NCBI GenBank assembly: GCA_002452635.1
Contig: DKEU01000280.1
Coordinates: 1 to 19,146, forward strand
Direction: 5' to 3'
DNA length: 19,146 bases
DNA from: Desulfovibrionaceae bacterium UBA6814
GTDB taxonomy: Bacteria; Desulfobacterota; Desulfovibrionia; Desulfovibrionales; Desulfovibrionaceae
Part shown: in pieces, positions 7,355 to 14,782 of the stretch
Position numbering within the stretch: position 1 is the stretch's first letter
Layout of the letters: the number at the start of each line of letters is the position of its first letter
The notes under the pieces: model-generated
Databases searched by the model: none
Told to the model about the DNA's origin: nothing
Seen by the model: only the letters and a program-made list of their open reading frames with translations
Position numbers and translations under genes: made by a program

Positions 7355-10300
7355 TTAGTCTCCACGGCCGTCCCCCCTCGCCTCGTCCACGGGAAGCTCC
7401 AGGCTGAACCGGGTGCCGGCGCCCGGCTCCGAGTGCACCGCCATCCTGCCCCCATGCCCCTTGGTCACGATGAAGTAGGACACGGACAGCCCCAATCCCG
7501 TGCCCTCGCCGGGCGGCTTGGTGGTGTAGAAGGGCTCGAAGATGCGGCGCTGCACCGCCGCGGGCATGCCCGGCCCGTTGTCCTCGATCTCGATGCGCAC
7601 CCGGTCCGCGAGCCCCAGGACCCGGACCACGATGCGCGGCTCGGCCACCGGAGGGTCGGCCAGGGCCATGGCCTGGGCCGCGTTGCGCAGCAGGTTCAGG
7701 AGCACCTGCTCGATCTCGGTCTCGGTGCAGTTGACGGCCGGCAGCTCCTCGTCGAACTCCCGGACCACGTCGATCCGCTTGAAATCGTAGCGCTTCTTGA
7801 GATCGTAGTCGCTGCCCGCCAGGGCCAGGGCCTTGTCCACGATGCCGGGGATGTCGCAGACCCGGCGCTTGGATTCGCTGCGCCGGCTGAAGTCCAGCAT
7901 GTGGCGGATGATCTCCGACGCGCGGAACGCGGCGGTGCGGATGTCCTGGATGAACACGTCCAGCTTGCGCTCCTGCATGTACGCTTCCAGCAGGCCCAGA
8001 TCCAGGCCCAGGCGGGAGGCCACCTCCAGGTTCTTGGGAAAATCCGGCCGGGTCCGCTGCTCCAGGTTCTGGGAGGCCTGGAGCACGATGCCCAGCGGGT
8101 TGTTGATCTCGTGGGCGATGCCCGCGGCGATGCCGCCCACGGAGATCATCTTCTCGGTCTGGATCATCATCTCCTGCATCTTCTTGGTCTCGGTGATGTC
8201 CCGGAACACGCCCAGCATGTGCGGCGCCCCGTCGATGTCCAGGATCTGGCAGGACAGCAGGACGATGAAATGGGAGCCGTCCTTGCGCTTGGCCTCGATC
8301 TCGAAGTTCTCCACCTGCCCGTCCCGGCGCAGCAGCTCGTAGAGTTCGCCCCGCCTGGACTCGTCGACGTAGACGTCGAGCTCCAGGGTGGTCTTGCCCA
8401 CCGCCTCCTCCCGGTCATAGCCGAAGAGTTCGACAAAGGCGTCGTTCACGTCCGCCAGCCGCCTGGTGGCCAGGTTCACCAGGACGGTGACGTCCGGCGA
8501 CAGCCGGAAGAGCTGGGAGAACTTCTCCTCGGATTGGCGCAGGGCGTCCTGGGCCGTCTTGCGCTCGGTGACGTCCTCGATGGTGCCGTCCAGGTACAGG
8601 GGATTCCCGGCGGCGTCGCGCTGCAGGGAGGCGTTGACGATGGCGAAGAAGGGGGTGCCGTCCCTGCGCTTGAACTCGATCTCCATGCTCAATTCCCCGG
8701 AAGAGGCCTGGAGCGCGTCCAGCAGGCGGGACTGCACGTCAGGGGAAGAATAGATGCCGGCCCCCAGGTCCCCGACCTGGGCGAGCAACTCCTCCCGGTT
8801 GGCATAGCCGAGCATGTGGGCCAGGGCCGGATTGGCCTCCACGAACCGGCCGGCGAACGTGGTGCGGAAGATGCCCACCGGGGCGTTGTTGAAGATGGCC
8901 CGGTACTTCTGCTCGCTCTCCTCCAGGGCCAGCTCGGCCAGCCGGCGGGCGGTCACGTCCTGGATGACGCCCAGCATCTGCGTGGCCGCCTGGCCTTCCC
9001 CGGCGATGAACAGCCCCTTCTCGTGGACATGGGCGAAGGTTCCGTCCTTGCGGCGCAGGCGGTACTCCGCGTCGAACGCGCCGCAGTCCCGGCGGGCCTT
9101 GTCCAGGCGCGCCGAGACCTCCGCCAGGTCCGCGGGGTGGATCCTGTCCTGCCAAATGCCCCGGCTCCTCTCCAGTTCGTCCCGGTCATAGCCCAGCACC
9201 TCCCGGGTGCTGCCGCTCCAGACCGCGGCATCCGTGGCCAGGTTGCAGTCGTAGAAGGCGTGCTGGGCAACGCTGGCGATGACCTCGAACTTCTGCCGCC
9301 AACGGAAGGCCTGCATGGCCGCCTCCCGCTTCTCGGTCATGTCCACGGTCATGGCCAGCACGGTGTCCGGGACGCCCAGGTCCACCAGATGGGCCGAATA
9401 GAGGACATGGCGGACCCCGCCGTCCTTGCGCCGGATCGAGGCCTCGGCGTTGCGCAGGTAGCCGTCCCGCTCGAGCAGGGCCTGTATGGCCTCCATCTCC
9501 TCGAAACGCATGAATCCCAGGTCCACCGGGGTCCTGCCCACCACCTGCTCGCGCGTCAGGCCCTGGTTCTCCAGGAAGGCCCGGTTCGCGTCCAGATACG
9601 CCCCGTCCTGCAGCCGGCTCAGGGAGATGGCGTAGGGAGCGCTCTCGAAGATGGTGCGGAAACTGGCCTCGGAACGGCCCAACCTGGCGATGGCCCGGCG
9701 CAATGCGCCCAGGGCCAGGCCCACCAGAACCAGCATGGCCAGGGAGACCGCCCCGCTCAGCCCGGCCAGCCGGCTGGCCGGGCGCAGGATCTCCGCCCGA
9801 TCCGCCTCCACCACCAGGTACCATCCGGTGGCCTGGTTCTTCCGGGCCCGGGCCATGCGCGTCACGCCCTTGGCCCGGTACTCCACGATGCGCTCCTGGC
9901 CTTCGGCCGCGATGATCCTGGCGGCGCTGGCCCCGGGAGCGAACTGCCCCTCCCCGGCCCAGGAGGGAGCGCCCAGCACGCCCCCCTGGAAGTCCAGGAT
10001 GTAGGCCCCGCCGGTCTTGCCCAGCCGAGCCGACTCCAGCACCTCCCGGGCGAACGTGGGGATGTCCAGGGTGGCGCCCAGGGCGCCGATGACCTGCTGG
10101 TCCGGCCCCAGGACCGGAGCCGCGGTGACCAGGATGGGGTGGCCGGAGTAGCGGCCGGCGGGGAAACTCTCCTGGGATGCGCGTCCGGCCATGGCGCTCT
10201 GGAAATACGGGCGGTCGGCCACGTTCATGTTCTGGATCATGCTCGGATCCGAGGCGGCCAGCACGGTCCCGTCCCGGTTCAGCAGGAAGATGCGTTCGAA

Positions 10301-10636
10301 CGCCCCGCTCTCCACCCGCGCCGCCAGGCGGCGGTTGGCCGCCTCCCGGGCGGAGAGCCCCAGGTAGGTGGTCTCCAGGGACAGGCGGAACACGTCCTCC
10401 TGGCGCCACAGGTCGATGAGGAACGCCATCTCCCGGGTCCGGGCCGTGACCTCCCGGTCCAGGAAGCCCAGGGTCTGGGTGGCCTGGCCCAGGGCCAGCT
10501 CCTCCACCGTGTCCCGGGTGTAGAAATAGGCCAGGAGCGTGCTCAGCAGGACCCCGGCGAACACCACCAGAAGCACCGGGAACACCGTCCGCTCCAAGGA
10601 AAGCCCCTGCCGCTCCTTGCCCCGCGCCGTGGTCAT
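7355..10636 (-). CDS. Membrane sensor histidine kinase with dCache-like sensor and four PAS domains
   Basis: 1093 residues. Membrane segments at about 18-40 and 290-312 flank a periplasmic dCache-like sensor (about 41-288, with DRPYFQSAM at 141-149). Four PAS domains follow, at about 322-440, 448-565, 575-692 and 700-818, each ending in a (D)xTxxK/R-type PAC motif. The kinase core has the H box at His842 (GIAHEINNPLG), N box at N985 (LLRNAAQAM), G1 at 1019-1024 (DNGPGM) and G2 at 1045-1049 (GTGLG). No receiver domain is fused, so phosphate should go to a separate regulator, most simply the HD-GYP protein downstream. Its ATG overlaps the TGA of the binding-protein gene (ATGA), a sign of coupled translation. 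The ligands of the sensor and PAS domains cannot be read from sequence; I see no haem- or FAD-specific motif. Confidence 0.95.
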   Translation of the reverse strand: MTTARGKERQGLSLERTVFPVLLVVFAGVLLSTLLAYFYTRDTVEELALGQATQTLGFLDREVTARTREMAFLIDLWRQEDVFRLSLETTYLGLSAREAANRRLAARVESGAFERIFLLNRDGTVLAASDPSMIQNMNVADRPYFQSAMAGRASQESFPAGRYSGHPILVTAAPVLGPDQQVIGALGATLDIPTFAREVLESARLGKTGGAYILDFQGGVLGAPSWAGEGQFAPGASAARIIAAEGQERIVEYRAKGVTRMARARKNQATGWYLVVEADRAEILRPASRLAGLSGAVSLAMLVLVGLALGALRRAIARLGRSEASFRTIFESAPYAISLSRLQDGAYLDANRAFLENQGLTREQVVGRTPVDLGFMRFEEMEAIQALLERDGYLRNAEASIRRKDGGVRHVLYSAHLVDLGVPDTVLAMTVDMTEKREAAMQAFRWRQKFEVIASVAQHAFYDCNLATDAAVWSGSTREVLGYDRDELERSRGIWQDRIHPADLAEVSARLDKARRDCGAFDAEYRLRRKDGTFAHVHEKGLFIAGEGQAATQMLGVIQDVTARRLAELALEESEQKYRAIFNNAPVGIFRTTFAGRFVEANPALAHMLGYANREELLAQVGDLGAGIYSSPDVQSRLLDALQASSGELSMEIEFKRRDGTPFFAIVNASLQRDAAGNPLYLDGTIEDVTERKTAQDALRQSEEKFSQLFRLSPDVTVLVNLATRRLADVNDAFVELFGYDREEAVGKTTLELDVYVDESRRGELYELLRRDGQVENFEIEAKRKDGSHFIVLLSCQILDIDGAPHMLGVFRDITETKKMQEMMIQTEKMISVGGIAAGIAHEINNPLGIVLQASQNLEQRTRPDFPKNLEVASRLGLDLGLLEAYMQERKLDVFIQDIRTAAFRASEIIRHMLDFSRRSESKRRVCDIPGIVDKALALAGSDYDLKKRYDFKRIDVVREFDEELPAVNCTETEIEQVLLNLLRNAAQAMALADPPVAEPRIVVRVLGLADRVRIEIEDNGPGMPAAVQRRIFEPFYTTKPPGEGTGLGLSVSYFIVTKGHGGRMAVHSEPGAGTRFSLELPVDEARGDGRGD

Positions 10637-11715
10637 TGCAGCACCACCTCGGCGGCCTCGATGATCTCGTAGGGCACGGCGATCCCCAGCCTGGCGGCAG
10701 TCTTGAGGTTCAGCAACACCACGCCCCGCACGTTGATCTTCACCGGCAGGCTGCCCGCGGCCACCCCCCGGGCGAGGATATCCCGCGCCATGGAGCCGGC
10801 CAGGAATCCCTGCTCATGGCCGGACTCCAGCACGCCGCAGAACATGCCGAATTCCCGGGCGGCGTCCGTGAAGCCCAGGGTGGGCCGGGCGTTCACGCCG
10901 TGGGTCCAGCGCATGACCTCCTCCGGCGACACCACCCGGCCGGTGGCCTCGTCCACCAGGGTGTTGAAGATGCCCAGGGCCAGCACGTCGGCCCGGGACT
11001 GGTAGCCGAGAACCAGGCGCTGCCACTGCTGGAAGGTCCTGACTATCTCGACCCCGGCCAGAGCCAAGGCGTAGGGCCCGTGGCGGCGCTCCTCCTCCTG
11101 CAGGTCGTGGGTCACGAACCGCCCGGATTCCGAATCCTCGATGAGAAACGCCGCGGTGCGCAGGGATGGATTGATCCGTTTCAGCAGGGCGAACCCTTCG
11201 CGGAAATGCCAGCGCTCCCGGACGCCGGATACGTTGGCCGCGGGAAAGCCGTAGTCGGTCAACGGGCCGTTCACCCCGCAGAAGACCACCTGGGGCCGGT
11301 CCCGGTCCTTGAGGTGCGGAACCACCACCAGGGCCTGGGCCGCATCGTCCACGCTGACCACCACCTGGGGCGCCCACCGCTCGATGCGTTGCCAGGCCTT
11401 CTCGGCAGCCTGGCGCAGGCGCTCCGGGTCGGTCTGGCGCTTGGCGTCCAGGTAGAACGTCTCGTAGGCCACGTCGAGTCCGGCCAGGGCTTCCTGGATG
11501 CCCTGCAGGATGTGCTGGGTCCACAGGTATTCGGGATTGTAGCTCTGGAGGATGAACACCCGGGCAGGCCCCTGCGCCGAGGCGTCCCGGCCGGCCAGGG
11601 CCAGGAGGCACCCCAGGGCCAGGGCCAGAGCGCCCAGGGCCATGCCCGCCCGGCGAGCGCCGCTCCGACGGGCGGCATGGCCGCGGAGAGGGGGGAATCG
11701 ACGATTTGAATCCAT
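10633..11715 (-). CDS. Exported ABC_sub_bind-type substrate-binding protein
   Basis: 360 residues. An Arg-rich N-region (RRSGARRAG) and a hydrophobic core (MALGALALALGCLLALAG) form a Sec-type signal peptide, with likely cleavage after ASA47. The mature part begins with VFILQSYNPEYLWTQHILQGI, typical of the two-lobed ABC substrate-binding family PF04392. Further family-like strings are VVVSVDDAAQ, VVFCGVN and GFTDAAREFGMFCGVLESG. No permease or ATPase gene adjoins it. Instead its stop overlaps the start of the PAS kinase, so it probably serves as a periplasmic co-sensor. Start: the ATG at 11715 has no ribosome site, and a promoter-like element ends only 8 bp before it. An in-frame ATG at 11643 (just before the hydrophobic core) also lacks one. 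The start is therefore uncertain. Ligand unknown. Confidence 0.85.
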   Translation of the reverse strand: MDSNRRFPPLRGHAARRSGARRAGMALGALALALGCLLALAGRDASAQGPARVFILQSYNPEYLWTQHILQGIQEALAGLDVAYETFYLDAKRQTDPERLRQAAEKAWQRIERWAPQVVVSVDDAAQALVVVPHLKDRDRPQVVFCGVNGPLTDYGFPAANVSGVRERWHFREGFALLKRINPSLRTAAFLIEDSESGRFVTHDLQEEERRHGPYALALAGVEIVRTFQQWQRLVLGYQSRADVLALGIFNTLVDEATGRVVSPEEVMRWTHGVNARPTLGFTDAAREFGMFCGVLESGHEQGFLAGSMARDILARGVAAGSLPVKINVRGVVLLNLKTAARLGIAVPYEIIEAAEVVLQ

Positions 11716-11723
11716 GTTCAGAC

Positions 11724-11751
11724 AAGATAGCAAAACTTGCCGGAATATCAA
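11724..11751 (-). promoter_or_regulatory. Promoter of the signalling operon, implying a near-leaderless mRNA
   Basis: On the minus strand TTGATA (11746-11751; five of six consensus bases), a 16-bp spacer and TATCTT (11724-11729; four of six). Transcription would start near 11717-11718, two or three bases before the ATG at 11715. Confidence 0.55.
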
Positions 11752-11802
11752 ATCCCAATCTTCATCGCGAAGTTGAGAACGCAGTCCCCGCCCCGAAGCG
11801 AC

Positions 11803-11830
11803 AAAAAAAGCCGCGGATCGCTCCGCGGCT
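11803..11830 (-). terminator. Rho-independent terminator of tRNA-Arg
   Basis: On the minus strand a perfect 9-bp stem (AGCCGCGGA with TCCGCGGCT; 11822-11830 and 11809-11817), a GCGA tetraloop and a run of seven T (11803-11809, the first overlapping the stem base). It begins 9 bp after the tRNA CCA end. This is the textbook terminator of the window. Confidence 0.92.
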
Positions 11831-11839
11831 GTAGGCCGG

Positions 11840-11916
11840 TGGTGGTCCCGACAAGATTCGAACTTGTGGCCTGCCGCTTAGGAGGCGGCCGCTCTATCCA
11901 CCTGAGCTACGGGACC
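11840..11916 (-). tRNA. tRNA-Arg (anticodon CCU)
   Basis: 77 nt including an encoded CCA. The acceptor stem pairs GGTCCCG (5') with CGGGACC (3'), the discriminator is A, the D arm is GCTC/GAGC, the anticodon stem is GCCGC/GCGGC around loop CTCCTAA (anticodon CCT), and the T arm is ACAAG/CTTGT around TTCGAAT. It reads AGG codons, which are rare in this GC-rich genome. It forms its own short transcription unit between a promoter at 11928-11956 and a T7 terminator at 11803-11830. Confidence 0.97.
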
Positions 11917-11927
11917 GGACGGAGCAC

Positions 11928-11956
11928 CGCATACATGCACGAGCCCGGCAGGTCAA
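11928..11956 (-). promoter_or_regulatory. Promoter of tRNA-Arg(CCU)
   Basis: Minus-strand TTGACC (11951-11956; five of six), a 17-bp spacer and TATGCG (11928-11933; three of six). The start site would fall near 11921, about five bases before the mature tRNA 5' end. The -35 box lies in the loop of the potD downstream hairpin. Confidence 0.6.
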
Positions 11957-11965
11957 CCGCCGGGC
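11943..11965 (-). terminator. Hairpin just after potD
   Basis: A 7-bp perfect GC-rich stem (GCCCGGC at 11959-11965 with GCCGGGC at 11943-11949 on the minus strand) and a 9-nt loop, 3 bp after the potD stop. No T tract follows, so termination may be weak or Rho-assisted, with some read-through into the tRNA. Confidence 0.45.
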
Positions 11966-11968
11966 GAC

Positions 11969-13009
11969 TCACTTCCCGGCGCGTTGGCGCAGATCGGACC
12001 AGTGTTTCTCGTACAGCGCCGCGGCCGGGCCCACGAATTCCTGGAATTCCGAGCGCCGCACCACGTCCCGCGGCGGATACGCCACCCAGTTGTATTGCAG
12101 GGCCTGGGGCAGGCGCACGAACGCCGCCCGGCTGGGCGTGGCGTAGCCCAGCTCCAGGCTGATCCGGGCCGCCACCTCGGGACGCAGCAGGTAGTCCATG
12201 AAGACGTGCGCCTCCCCGGGGCGGGCCGCAGCCTTGGGCACGGCCAGGCAGTCCATCCACATGATCCCCCCCTCCTTGGGCCAGACGAATTCCAGGAGCG
12301 GGTTCTCCAACTGGGCCTGGTAGGCCTCGCCGTTCCACATGGCCGCCACCGCGGCCTGGCCGGACAGGACCAGGGCCTTGGGGTTCGCGCTGTCCACGGC
12401 CCGCACCCCGGGCATGAGCGCGGCCAGCTTCCCGGCCGCCTGGCCCAGCACCGCCGGGTCCTTCTCGTTCACCGAGCGCCCCAAGGTGCGCAGGGCGATG
12501 CCGAAGACCTCCCGGGGGTCGTCGGGCAAAAGCAGCAAGCCCTTGAACTGCGGCCGCCACAGGTCGGCCCAGGACGTGGCCAGGCGCGGGTCCGCCCGGC
12601 TGGTGTCCACCAGGATGCCGGTGCCGCCCCAGAGGTAGGGGATGCTGTAGTCGTTGCCCGGGTCAAAGGGCTTGCCCATGAGGTCCGGGTCCAGGTTCTT
12701 CAGGTTCCCGAGCCGGCCCTTGTCCAGCTTGGCCAGCAGCCCGTCGTTCCGCAGCTGCTGCACCGCGTAGGAGGACGGCACCACCACGTCGCAGCCCGAG
12801 CCCCCCGGGGCGCGCATCCGGTCCAGCAGCTCCTCGTTCCCCTCGTAGGTGGCGTAGTCCACCCGGATCCCCGTGTCCCGGGTGAAATCCGCCAGCACCG
12901 AATCCGGCAGGTAGTTGGTCCAGTTGCAGACCCGCAACGCCTCGCCGGCCCGGGCCGGGACCGCCAACGCCAGCAGCGCCGCGGCCAACCATGCGCATTT
13001 CAACGGCAC
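11969..13009 (-). CDS. potD: Spermidine/putrescine-binding periplasmic protein, PotD type
   Basis: 346 residues, with signal peptide MPLKCAWLAAALLALAVPARA. The start is the GTG at 13009, set by AAGGAGG 5 bp upstream; extensions further upstream look non-coding. The polyamine pocket of E. coli PotD (residues by recall) is matched at a constant offset of four: W30, Y33, S79, Y81, D164, E167, W225, W251, D253, Y289 and Q323, corresponding to W34, Y37, S83, Y85, D168, E171, W229, W255, D257, Y293 and Q327. A polyamine ligand is therefore very likely. In transporters PotD delivers ligand to PotABC, but no potA, potB or potC adjoins: tRNA-Arg lies downstream and a divergent protease gene upstream. 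The transporter may be encoded elsewhere, or this is a single-gene copy. Confidence 0.92.
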   Translation of the reverse strand: MPLKCAWLAAALLALAVPARAGEALRVCNWTNYLPDSVLADFTRDTGIRVDYATYEGNEELLDRMRAPGGSGCDVVVPSSYAVQQLRNDGLLAKLDKGRLGNLKNLDPDLMGKPFDPGNDYSIPYLWGGTGILVDTSRADPRLATSWADLWRPQFKGLLLLPDDPREVFGIALRTLGRSVNEKDPAVLGQAAGKLAALMPGVRAVDSANPKALVLSGQAAVAAMWNGEAYQAQLENPLLEFVWPKEGGIMWMDCLAVPKAAARPGEAHVFMDYLLRPEVAARISLELGYATPSRAAFVRLPQALQYNWVAYPPRDVVRRSEFQEFVGPAAALYEKHWSDLRQRAGK

Positions 13010-13053
13010 TGATTCCTCCTTGTTTAGTATGAAATATCCACCCGCGCGAGTGC

Positions 13054-13081
13054 ACGATACCACGCCACGGTCAGGATGCAA
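13054..13081 (-). promoter_or_regulatory. Candidate promoter of potD
   Basis: Minus-strand TTGCAT (13076-13081), a 16-bp spacer and TATCGT (13054-13059), predicting a start near 13047 and a leader of about 38 nt carrying AAGGAGG. The -10 matches four of six consensus bases. The remainder of the divergent spacer (13082-13205) shows no other clear element. Confidence 0.4.
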
Positions 13082-13205
13082 CCCGCTGCGCGGAGAGCCG
13101 GCACGTCCCTGCCCAGCCCTTGCCATGCCAACCCTTCGAGCTTACTTATGGGCTTTCGGCGCATTGGACGCCGTCGGGATACATCATACAGCGAGGTTCG
13201 TTTCG

Positions 13206-14654
13206 ATGAAGCAATACTTCTCTCCCCTGGCCGCCTTGGCCGTGACCCTGTTTCTGACGACTTCCGCGCTGGCGGCCTCGGTGGCGGGGCTGCCGGTGTT
13301 CACCGACCTGGCCGAGCGCTCCGGCGCGGCGGTGGTCAACATCAGCACCGTGAAACTGGTCAAGGGCAACCAGCAACTCCAGGACTTCTTTCGCTTCCAC
13401 CGCCCCCCGGGCGGGCAGAACAGCCCCTTCCAGGATTTCTTCGACCAGTTCGAGCGCTACTTCAAGCAGCGCCCGGACGCGGCGCCGCGCAAGCAGCGCT
13501 CCCTGGGCTCGGGCTTCATCATCGACGCCGAGGGCTACATCGTGACCAACAACCACGTCATCGCCGACGCGGACGAGGTGGAGGTCAACCTGCAGGGCGT
13601 GGACAAGCCCCTGCCCGCCGCCATCGTGGGCCGCGACCAGGAGACCGACCTGGCCCTGCTCAAGGTGGACGCCGGCCACGACCTGCCCGTGGTGCGCTTC
13701 GGCGACTCGGAAAAGATGAAGGTGGGCGAGTGGGTCATGGCCATCGGCAACCCCTTCGGCCTGGACCACACGGTCACCGTGGGCATCATCAGCGCCAAGG
13801 GCCGGATCATCGGCTCCGGTCCCTTCGACGACTTCATCCAGACCGACGCCTCCATCAACCCGGGCAACTCCGGCGGCCCGCTCCTGAACATGGACGGCGA
13901 GGTCATCGGCATCAACACCGCCATCGTGGCCTCGGGCCAGGGCATCGGCTTCGCCGTGCCCAGCGCCCTGGCCCGCAAGGTCATCGCCCAGCTCAGGGAG
14001 AACAAGAAGGTCTCCCGCGGCTGGCTGGGCGTGACCATCCAGGACGTGGACGAGAACACCGCCAAGGCCCTGGACCTCGACCAGGTCAAGGGCGCGCTGG
14101 TGGCCTCGGTCATCGAGGGCCAGCCTGCGGACAAGGCCGGGATCAAGTCCGGCGACGTGATCCTGGAGGTCAACGGCGAGAAGGTGGACGACTCCAGCAT
14201 GCTGCTGCGCCGCATCGCGGGCCTGGCCCCGGGCGACAAGGCCAAGATCGGCCTGTGGCGGGCGGGCAAGCGCCTGTCGGTGAGCGTGACCCTGGGCGAA
14301 CGCGACCTCAAGCAGATGGCCCAGGCCCAGCCCGAGGAGAAGGAGGCGGCCGAGGAGTCCCTGGGCCTGTCCCTGCGCCCGGTGCAGGACCAGGAGGCCG
14401 AGGCCCTGGGCCTGGACAAGGCCGTGGGGCTCCTGGTCACCGCGGTGGCCGACGGCTCCCCGGCCCAGGCGGGCGACGTGCGCCCCGGCGACGTGATCCT
14501 CCAGGTCAACCAGCAGCCCGTGTCCACCGTGGCCAAGTTCAAGGACATCCTGGAGGGCGACGCGGCCAAGAAGGGCGTCCTGCTCCTGCTCATCCAGCGC
14601 CAGGGCCAAACCGTGTTCCGCACCATCACCCTGGAGCCGGGCGGCAAGAAGTAG
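13206..14654 (+). CDS. degP: DegP/HtrA-family periplasmic serine protease (Do protease)
   Basis: 482 residues. The signal peptide is MKQYFSPLAALAVTLFLTTSALA. A trypsin-like domain (about 30-250) has the complete triad: H117 (VTNNHVIADADEV), D148 (DQETDLALLKV) and S222 (NPGNSGGPLLN). The first PDZ domain (about 262-350) opens with GWLGVTIQDVDENTAKAL, and the second (about 383-475) with LGLSLRPVQDQEAEALGL. Between H1 and the body lies a Q/F-rich LA-loop-like segment (55-90). DegP-type enzymes degrade or refold misfolded envelope proteins under heat or envelope stress. ATG at 13206 has GAGG 9 bp upstream; the open frame extends further but the signal peptide fixes this start. A GC-rich hairpin follows the stop. 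DegQ and MucD are alternative names; the family call is firm. Confidence 0.95.
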   Translation: MKQYFSPLAALAVTLFLTTSALAASVAGLPVFTDLAERSGAAVVNISTVKLVKGNQQLQDFFRFHRPPGGQNSPFQDFFDQFERYFKQRPDAAPRKQRSLGSGFIIDAEGYIVTNNHVIADADEVEVNLQGVDKPLPAAIVGRDQETDLALLKVDAGHDLPVVRFGDSEKMKVGEWVMAIGNPFGLDHTVTVGIISAKGRIIGSGPFDDFIQTDASINPGNSGGPLLNMDGEVIGINTAIVASGQGIGFAVPSALARKVIAQLRENKKVSRGWLGVTIQDVDENTAKALDLDQVKGALVASVIEGQPADKAGIKSGDVILEVNGEKVDDSSMLLRRIAGLAPGDKAKIGLWRAGKRLSVSVTLGERDLKQMAQAQPEEKEAAEESLGLSLRPVQDQEAEALGLDKAVGLLVTAVADGSPAQAGDVRPGDVILQVNQQPVSTVAKFKDILEGDAAKKGVLLLLIQRQGQTVFRTITLEPGGKK

Positions 14655-14674
14655 CCCGCACCCCAGCAACCCCG

Positions 14675-14700
14675 GGGGAGGGGCCGGCCGGCCCCTCCCC
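14675..14700 (+). terminator. GC-rich hairpin after degP
   Basis: A perfect 11-bp stem (14675-14685 with 14690-14700) and a GGCC loop that could pair further, 20 bp after the degP stop. No T run follows (ACAGCTTGATG), so it may act as a 3' stabiliser or a Rho-assisted stop rather than a classical intrinsic terminator. Confidence 0.5.
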
Positions 14701-14782
14701 ACAGCTTGATGACAACGGCAATCTCGCCAGGTTGCTCCCCTTTTTGCTTGCCAAGCCCCGGGCTTTGGGCCACACCTCGGCC

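Noticed and set aside
6482..10672. A 1396-codon open frame on the plus strand opposite the kinase and HD-GYP genes
   Set aside because: It is the antisense shadow of two firmly recognised genes in GC-rich DNA; its translation is Gly/Gln/His/Val-rich and lacks domains. The same applies to long frames opposite the MCP-like gene (1802-3841) and degP-ispE (13535-15694).
11608..11643. Lipoprotein signal in the binding protein (ALGC)
   Set aside because: The -3 position is Ala instead of Leu, and a hydrophobic run followed by an ASA cleavage site continues after the Cys, as in an ordinary Sec signal.
13120..13148. TTGCCA-17-TACTTA as degP promoter
   Set aside because: The -35 is good but the -10 matches only two consensus bases, and a second pair near TTGGAC (13164) is no better. 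I could not choose.
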